Assembly: GCA_030549175.1 (NCBI GenBank)
Contig: JAUKUA010000001.1
Span: 7,254,001-7,318,000, forward strand
DNA from: Lasiosphaeris hirsuta
Taxonomy: Eukaryota; Ascomycota; Sordariomycetes; Sordariales; Lasiosphaeriaceae
DNA: 64,000 bases
Reading direction: 5' to 3'
In this document: positions 58,162 to 64,000 of the stretch, in pieces
How the letters are laid out: each line of letters opens with the position of its first letter
How positions within the stretch are numbered: the first letter of the stretch is position 1
Notes under the pieces: generated by a model
Databases searched by the model: none
What the model was told of the DNA's origin: nothing
Seen by the model: only the letters and a program-made list of their open reading frames with translations
Made by a program: the position numbers and the translations under genes

Positions 58162-59765
58162 ATGATGGCCGCCTCCTCGCTGTACCGGCTCGCCGGCCGG
58201 AGTGCTAAGCGGCTGTGCGTGCGCCCGGCACTGAGGACGTTGACATCACCATCCTTCGCCTCAACCTCGCGCGCCTTCTCCGCCTCAGCCCTCCGCCGCT
58301 ATGCCGAGCCATCCGAGTACCAGGGTACCCGCCTGATGCAGGTCGATTCCGACTTTAATACCCTGTCCGACCCTTATGGCTCCTCGATGCTCGAGAACGG
58401 CCCGCCCGTGGAAAAATCGCGCGGCGAGGAGGAAGGCGCCGATATTGAGGACCGCAAGATCCGCCACTACACAGTCAACTTTGGCCCCCAGCATCCCGCT
58501 GCTCACGGTGTGCTCCGGCTCATCCTCGAGCTCAGCGGAGAGGAGATCGTCCGTGCCGATCCCCACGTCGGTCTGCTGCATCGCGGCACTGAGAAGCTGT
58601 GCGAGTACAAGACATATCTGCAGGCCCTGCCCTACTTCGACCGCCTCGACTACGTGTCCATGATGACCAACGAGCAATGTTTTGCTCTGGCCGTCGAGAA
58701 GCTGCTCAACGTAGAGATCCCAGACCGCGCCAAGTGGATCCGGACCCTGTTTGGTGAGCTCACACGAGTGCTCAACCACCTCATGTCAGTCCTGTCACAC
58801 GCCATGGACGTTGGTGCACTCACGCCCTTCCTCTGGGGCTTTGAGGAGCGAGAGAAGCTTATGGTACGTCTGGAGAGTGGAGAGTGGTTCAATTGGCCGG
58901 AAATATGGCAAAAGCAACGCAGGAACTAAATACAAAACCAGGAATTCTACGAACGAGTGTCTGGTGCCCGTCTCCACGCCGCCTACGTCCGCCCCGGCGG
59001 TGTCCACCAAGATATCCCCCAGGGCATGCTCGACGACATCTACCAGTGGGCCACGCAGTTTGGTGACCGCATCGACGAGACCGAGGAGATGTTGACGGAC
59101 AATCGCATCTGGATCAACCGCCTCAAGGGCGTCGGTGTCGTCTCGGCGGCCGAGGCCCTCAACCTGGGCTTCACGGGCGTCATGCTCCGCGGCTCGGGCG
59201 TTCCTTGGGATATCCGCAAGAGCGCCCCCTACGATGCATATGGCGAGGTCGAGTTTGACGTGCCGGTCGGCATCAATGGCGACTGCTATGACCGCTACCT
59301 GTGCCGCATGGAGGAGTTCCGCCAATCGCTGCGCATCGTCATGCAGTGCCTGAACAAGATGCCTGCTGGCCCGATCCGCACCGAGGACTACAAGGTGTCG
59401 CCGCCACCCCGCACCGCCATGAAGGAGAACATGGAGGCCCTGATCCACCACTTCCTGCTGTACACCAAAGGCTATGCCGTCCCCCCTGGTGACACGTACT
59501 CGGTTATCGAGGCGCCCAAGGGTGAGATGGGTGTCTATGTTGTGAGCGACGGCAGTGAGAGGCCGTACCGCGTGCACATCCGTGCGCCCGGCTTTGCCCA
59601 TCTGGCTGGATTCGACCACATCTCCAAGGGGCATTTGCTTGCCGATGCCGTGGCTGTGATTGGTACTATGGATTTGGTGTTTGGTATGTGCTCTCCCCCC
59701 CTAAATCTGAGCTGATGTGTGAATTTGAAAACTGACTCTTCTCCTTAGGTGAGGTCGATCGGTAA
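58162..59765 (+). CDS. nuo49: NADH:ubiquinone oxidoreductase 49-kDa subunit (NDUFS2)
   Basis: Peripheral-arm subunit of mitochondrial complex I, forming part of the quinone pocket (family knowledge). Exons 58162-58863, 58942-59683 and 59749-59765 give 486 residues; introns 78 and 65 bp. Seen: Arg/Ser-rich presequence (about 1-45), [18 protein letters not shown] at about residue 103, the [14 protein letters not shown] segment, [10 protein letters not shown], and the invariant end DLVFGEVDR. The last exon is only 17 nt and supplies that end; without it the frame would run to a non-conserved [11 protein letters not shown] 58165 is an equivalent alternative start. Confidence 0.95.
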
Positions 59766-60234
59766 ACCGCTTTGTCCTTCGTCTTCTCTTCCAAAATGTA
59801 AGGCCAGGTAATGCAATACGAAGCGGGAAGACAGAGAATAGAGGCGCAGCGATAATAACAATGCAGTGCGTTGAATTTCTGAGAAAGGAATAAGAAATGG
59901 CATCCGTGATCCGGTGTGCTGATGATGACCCCCTCCCCCTGGGATTACATAGAGAGCAAGCCAGGTGGGGAGCCGTTTCCTTGCATCCATCCACGGCCAC
60001 TTGTCGGTTGGGCTGGCGTGGAGGTGATAGAGACAGGGAGGGAAATAGAGAGTGGAGATTTCGAAAACAAGGAGCAAACGCTCGTTTCGTTTTGTGTGTA
60101 CTTTTACGCCGAACATAAACGCGTCCATCACCACGGTGGGGTGTGAGTAGGAGAACGGATGTGATGTCGTCTGCCGTGTGCTTGTCTGTTATTTCCGTCC
60201 CGTGATGACCCTGTCCACCTTCCCACCCTGTCCT
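59766..60234. other. Intergenic, convergent 3' ends
   Basis: Short spacer between the complex I gene and the Cys-rich gene. Nothing recognised. Confidence 0.6.
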
Positions 60235-61707
60235 CTAATACTCCATCCCCACCCCTACCACCGGCGTCGTCCCCCGAGACAACCGGCACCCGTCCCATCC
60301 CCCGACATGCGACGCCTCCCCCTCCGGCCCCGCCCCGATCGGAAGACCGCAGAACGGCATCGGCACAGACCGTGTCCGCCGCCGCGGCCGCGGCGAGCTA
60401 GGCGGCGTGTAGGATAATCCCGCCGTCGTAAAGGGCCCTGGGCCTAAGTTGGTCGGTGGTGTTGTCGCGAGCGCCCTTGGCGCCGGCCAGAAGGGGTGCG
60501 GTAGGGTGAGTGAGGCTGGGTGTGGGGGGTGGTATTGTGGGGGAGGCAAGTTGGTCGATGTCCCGGGTGCGGACGGAGGTGTCCTGTAGGTGGACAGAAG
60601 TGGTGTTGAGACGACCACGGGCCTCTGAGCGGCTTGTGTGGGTAGGGTTGGTGTCGCGCTGGGCGGGGTTCGGTGGTGTGTGAGAGGGTGCGGATGAGGG
60701 CTGGTGGGTGTGTGGGTGAGGGGTGGGAGGGGAGGCAGCGCCCAGCTTCCTGCCTGGGGAGGCTCCGAGACGGCTCGGGGGTAAGGGGTGTATCCCAGCA
60801 CCTGGTGGTGAGGCGGTGTTTGAGTTCGGAATAGGCCCAATGGTGAAATGTGAGTGTGTGTTGCTGCTGTGCCGGGGGTTGGGTCGTAGGGCTGGGCCCG
60901 AGGATGGTTGTGAGTGTCGCCTTGGGAGTGACTGTGGAAGGGGTTGTTGTCGACGTCGGTAGCGGCGAGAATCGCAGGGGCGGGCATTGCTGCCGCGGGG
61001 GCGACGGCTGCCCCGGATAGGGCCGACGGCGTGGCGACTATGAAAGACCCAAACAGGCTGGTGATCTCATCTACGCGCTCCGCGGTCTCGGCGAGTGTCA
61101 GGCTGTTGTTCCCGTCCTCGAGCTCCCGGTAGTCGTGCAGCAGCGCATGCTCGTGCCGGGTCAACTCGCCCTCCCCGACCTCGGGCTGGAACGGCTCAAA
61201 GTTAACGGCGCAGTGGCACTGTCCTGCCCGGTGGCGTGCACAGTGGTCGCCAACCCACTCGGCCGCATACAGCCCAGGGACGCGCACCGCTACATGGTGC
61301 CCCCCCCCAGACACCACCTCGGCATATTTGGCAGGAACGGCTCCGGAGGCGGCCCCTGAGACCCCGGCTCCGCCCCCGGCAGTCGCGATGGTGGGTAACG
61401 GGCCCGCCGAGGACAGGCCGGCGGGAAGGCCCGACACACGCGGCCGGTTCAGCAGCCCCGGGAACACCACGTCGCAGCCACACACGCCGCGCTCGTGCAT
61501 CCACCGGTGCTCCCACTCCCGGATCAGCACCCACCGGAAGTGCAAGTGGCGCTCGCAGCTCGCGCACATGGTGAAGGCATTGTGCTGCTTGGTCGCCTGC
61601 GTGCGGCACACCGGGAAATGCTCCGACGCCGTCGTCATCGGGCACGGTCGCACCACCCCGGGTGACCGGTGGCCGCACTGGTACGCGATGTACTCCTGGA
61701 AGCACAT
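60235..61707 (-). CDS. Cys-rich N-terminus, Pro-rich C-terminus, unknown function
   Basis: A 490-residue single-exon reading from ATG 61707. I chose this start because MCFQEYIAYQCGH opens the conserved-looking part; the open frame runs up to 61908 but is only Pro/Arg-rich and contains a possible intron. Residues about 1-80 carry regularly placed Cys and His: C2, CGH, CP, VC, CASCERHLH and GVCGCDV, suggesting zinc binding (inference). A second group, DHCARHRAGQCHC, lies at about 157-169, followed by a helical segment HEHALLHDYRELEDGNN. From about 270 onward the protein is Pro/Thr/His low-complexity. No signal peptide is visible. I do not know its function. Confidence 0.72.
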   Translation of the reverse strand: MCFQEYIAYQCGHRSPGVVRPCPMTTASEHFPVCRTQATKQHNAFTMCASCERHLHFRWVLIREWEHRWMHERGVCGCDVVFPGLLNRPRVSGLPAGLSSAGPLPTIATAGGGAGVSGAASGAVPAKYAEVVSGGGHHVAVRVPGLYAAEWVGDHCARHRAGQCHCAVNFEPFQPEVGEGELTRHEHALLHDYRELEDGNNSLTLAETAERVDEITSLFGSFIVATPSALSGAAVAPAAAMPAPAILAATDVDNNPFHSHSQGDTHNHPRAQPYDPTPGTAATHTHISPLGLFRTQTPPHHQVLGYTPYPRAVSEPPQAGSWALPPLPPLTHTPTSPHPHPLTHHRTPPSATPTLPTQAAQRPVVVSTPLLSTYRTPPSAPGTSTNLPPPQYHPPHPASLTLPHPFWPAPRALATTPPTNLGPGPFTTAGLSYTPPSSPRPRRRTRSVPMPFCGLPIGAGPEGEASHVGGWDGCRLSRGTTPVVGVGMEY

Positions 61708-62000
61708 CGTCGCTACCGTTCTTGGTCTGCCTAGAGGGGAAGTCGTGACGGTGTTAGGTGGGTCGGGCCAACGCCTTGTTCGGGGAGCTGGGAGGGCTGT
61801 GTGGAGCGCCGGCGAGGGGCGTGCGAGGTGGGGAGAGGGAGTGTGTGGAGGTCCGAGAGAGGTACGGGGCCGGGGAGGGGGGTGGCTTACCTGGCAGCCG
61901 AGAGGCACGATTGGTTAGGACTGGCGATGATGGCAATTCGAGGCGAGGAGGACAAGAGGTTCTGGAGCTGTATTAGCGTGGAAAGCGTGGAGATGTCAAT

Positions 62001-62034
62001 GACTGGGCTGGACTGGGCTGGACTGGAGTGGGCT
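62001..62034. repeat. ACTGGGCTGG decamer repeat
   Basis: Three tandem 10-bp units of ACTGGGCTGG (the third diverged) plus a partial copy, just before the minisatellite. Confidence 0.85.
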
Positions 62035-62052
62035 GTGTAAAGTTTGGGGGTC

Positions 62053-62665
62053 GAGACGAGCATACGAGAGTGGGAGAGTAGGGGTTTGAAAGTGTGAAAT
62101 ACGAGGCGGGAGCATACGCAATGCAGAACCCTTGCTTGGAGATAGAAGGCGGGAGCACGCGGGACTTGAGCTAGGAAAAGGGGAACAGAGGGTGGGAGCA
62201 TACGCGATGTCAAAGGTCTGCTTGGGAGTAGGAAGCGGGAACACGCGGGACTCGAAATGAGAAAAGGGGAATGGAAGGCCGGAACATACGCGATGCAGAA
62301 CCCCTGCTTGGAGATAGGAGGCGGGAGCAGGCGGGACTCGAATTGGGAGAGGGGGAATAGAGGGCGGGAGCATACGCCATGAAGAACATCAAGTGGGGAA
62401 CGGTGAATAGGGGGAGCATGAGACTTGGGACGAGAAAAATATACATGGAAACCGAGAGCATGTCAGATACAGAGTGCTTGATGGGAAGTCAAGGCGAGAG
62501 CATATACGATGAAGGGCTTCAAGTGGAAATAGGGGGTGGAAGCATGTCAACTTGAAATGCTGAGGCAGTAAATAAGGCGGCAGCATTGCCTTTGAGAAGA
62601 GTCCCAAGGCGAGAGCATATGAGACTCGAGGCTTTTGTCAGGGAATCGAAGGCGAGAGTTGGATG
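62053..62665. repeat. 43-bp minisatellite with 86-bp higher-order unit
   Basis: Copies of GGCGGGAGCA-type 43-bp units begin near 62105, 62148, 62191, 62234, 62277, 62320 and 62363. Odd and even copies differ (GCATACGC versus GCACGCGGGAC), so type A and type B alternate to make an 86-bp unit. More degenerate copies follow near 62410, 62452, 62493, 62535, 62576, 62608 and 62651. One weak copy lies upstream near 62055. Confidence 0.85.
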
Positions 62666-64000
62666 AGGCAAATGGCGTTCAGTCCGGAATAGGGGGCTGG
62701 GGGTTGGGGGTTATACCAGATGCAGAGATCTCGAAGACCCCCCCGCGGCTTGAAGAGCTTGAGCGGAGGTGACGGCGAGAGTCAACGTAACGCAAGGTTT
62801 TTGAGAATTGAAGCAGAGGGATGACGGTCAAGATATTTAGGGTACGGAAATGTATTTGGTAGGGTGTAGAGTATGAGGATAAATATTCCGGGGCGAGGAG
62901 TTGAAGGTGGGTCTTCTTCAGGATGGGAAGGTGAAGGCAAGAAGAGCGTACGAGATGTGGCTGGAGGATATGGAACCCGGCGCCAAGGTGGCCTAAACCG
63001 ACGGCTCTCGACGACCGCGATCACCGGGGCGGGGACTGCAGAGCCTGGATGACCACGGCCACGGGGATGGCGACGGCCTAGAAGACAGCGACGCGCGGGT
63101 CTTCGCGTCGGAGGAGTGAGACGATATGGCCTGACAGCCAACTTAGCCTATACTCCTTGGGAAGAGTTCAGAGGGTGAACTCTCTAAAATTGGGATGCTT
63201 CGGTGCTGAATGAGCCTGGCAGGCATCTAGGGACTTTCGGGGTTAATATCGCGGGCTCGGAGCTCCAGGGCGAGCCTTCAAGGGCGACGATAGTATTGGA
63301 GACCAAATATGATGGCAAGAAGGACAAGAGGCGTTTGATGAAATGGACGGGATAGGTGGTGGAAGGGTGAAGTCTCCCGAGTTGGAAATCCAAGCTGGAG
63401 CATGTGATATTGAAAGCAGAGTCACAAGGAGTTAATAGTTTTTGATGAAGGCGATAGGGGTTGGGGATGGGGGTGAAATATGTGAAAAGGGGTGTCAAAG
63501 GTGTAAGCGTAAATATTCCCAAGCCAGAGATTCAACAAGAGAAGCTCAAGCTCAAGTCGAACACGCCCTGTTTCAGAAGCAGAGAATCTTACCTGGAAAA
63601 TGAGTGAGCTGCGTGAATATTTACTGAACCTGGCCGCGATTAGGATTGCCGTGCCGGAGGAGCACCAGGAAGATGATCAGAGAGGCGTGAGTGTTACGAC
63701 GTTGTGATGATCTGAGGTGTATTTCGTAACGGCCGCCAGGAAGAGAAGCCCTGGAGGAGGAAGATTGTATATTTATGGGGAATGGTTGCTTCAGCGTGAG
63801 AGGGAAGCCCCTCTTGGCTTGGGCCGCTGACGGTGTTGATGCCACGGGAACCAGAAGGGGGATGGAAATGCTCAGATGCCCACGAGACCTAGAGGGCAGG
63901 ATCCCAAGTCTGCACTTGGATTGATGACTTTGCCTGCCGGGTGTTGACAACCAAGCTCGCGTGACAAGAGGTGCGGCTCGGAGAGTCCTTGCTCAATGCA

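Larger units (their letters stand above)
61708..64000. other. Repeat-bearing region without a supported gene
   Basis: Upstream of the Cys-rich gene. Holds a decamer repeat (62001-62034) and a minisatellite (about 62053-62665). Frames on the minus strand in the array are made by the repeat itself. The remainder to the window end is G/A-rich on the + strand with vague internal similarity (AAATATTCC near 62882 and 63509) and no recognised gene. Confidence 0.55.

Noticed and set aside
61996..62461. Minus-strand frames with repeated SSPACSRLLSPS-type peptides
   Set aside because: Produced by the 43-bp minisatellite; unit length is not a multiple of three and no single frame spans it.

Overview
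This window is nuclear DNA of a filamentous ascomycete. Genes are compact and split by short introns (about 48-216 bp) with GTRNGY-type donors, CTAAC/CTGAC-like branch points and YAG acceptors. Several introns were placed by rejoining conserved reading frames. The gene set (fungal Mediator subunit, Ars2, DUF2406 protein, mitochondrial complex I 49-kDa subunit, Zn2Cys6 regulator) and the wording of the proteins suggest a Sordariomycete, perhaps Chaetomiaceae. The lineage call is inference, because no search could be run.

Layout, left to right. Ars2/SERRATE (+, 5' truncated by the window) converges on a secreted GH20 beta-N-acetylhexosaminidase (-). Then come the poly(A)-binding CCCH protein Nab2 (+), mitochondrial protoporphyrinogen oxidase Hem14 (+), Mediator subunit 14 (-) and glucose-6-phosphate dehydrogenase (-), the last divergent from ribosomal protein eL33 (+). 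A gene-poor stretch of about 5 kb follows. Next are a DUF2406 protein (+), the V-ATPase assembly factor Vma21 (-), divergent from the Fun30/SMARCAD1 remodeller (+), and a patatin-like protein (+). A second gene-poor stretch of 4.7 kb precedes a small orphan gene (+) and a secreted SGNH hydrolase (+). The last third holds Erb1 (-), divergent from a Zn2Cys6 regulator (+), then a SURF4/Erv29 cargo receptor (-), divergent from complex I 49-kDa subunit (+), and a Cys-rich, Pro-rich protein of unknown function (-) with a minisatellite upstream. No transposon, rRNA, tRNA or CRISPR array could be supported.

Most genes are core housekeeping functions: RNA 3'-end and transcription control (Ars2, Nab2, Med14, Fun30), ribosome production (eL33, Erb1), redox/heme/respiration (G6PDH, Hem14, 49-kDa subunit) and secretory traffic (Vma21, SURF4). 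They do not form a biosynthetic cluster.

Points worth a second look: a patatin-like protein lacking the catalytic GxSxG serine; two single-base deficits in homopolymer runs that break Erb1; a 43-bp/86-bp minisatellite; a 24-bp in-frame coding repeat and an altered FAD-region motif in Hem14; stopless in-frame introns in nab2 and probably in the GH20 gene; micro-exons of 10 and 21 nt; and a NAGNAG acceptor in med14. I did not find a convincing undescribed multi-gene system.
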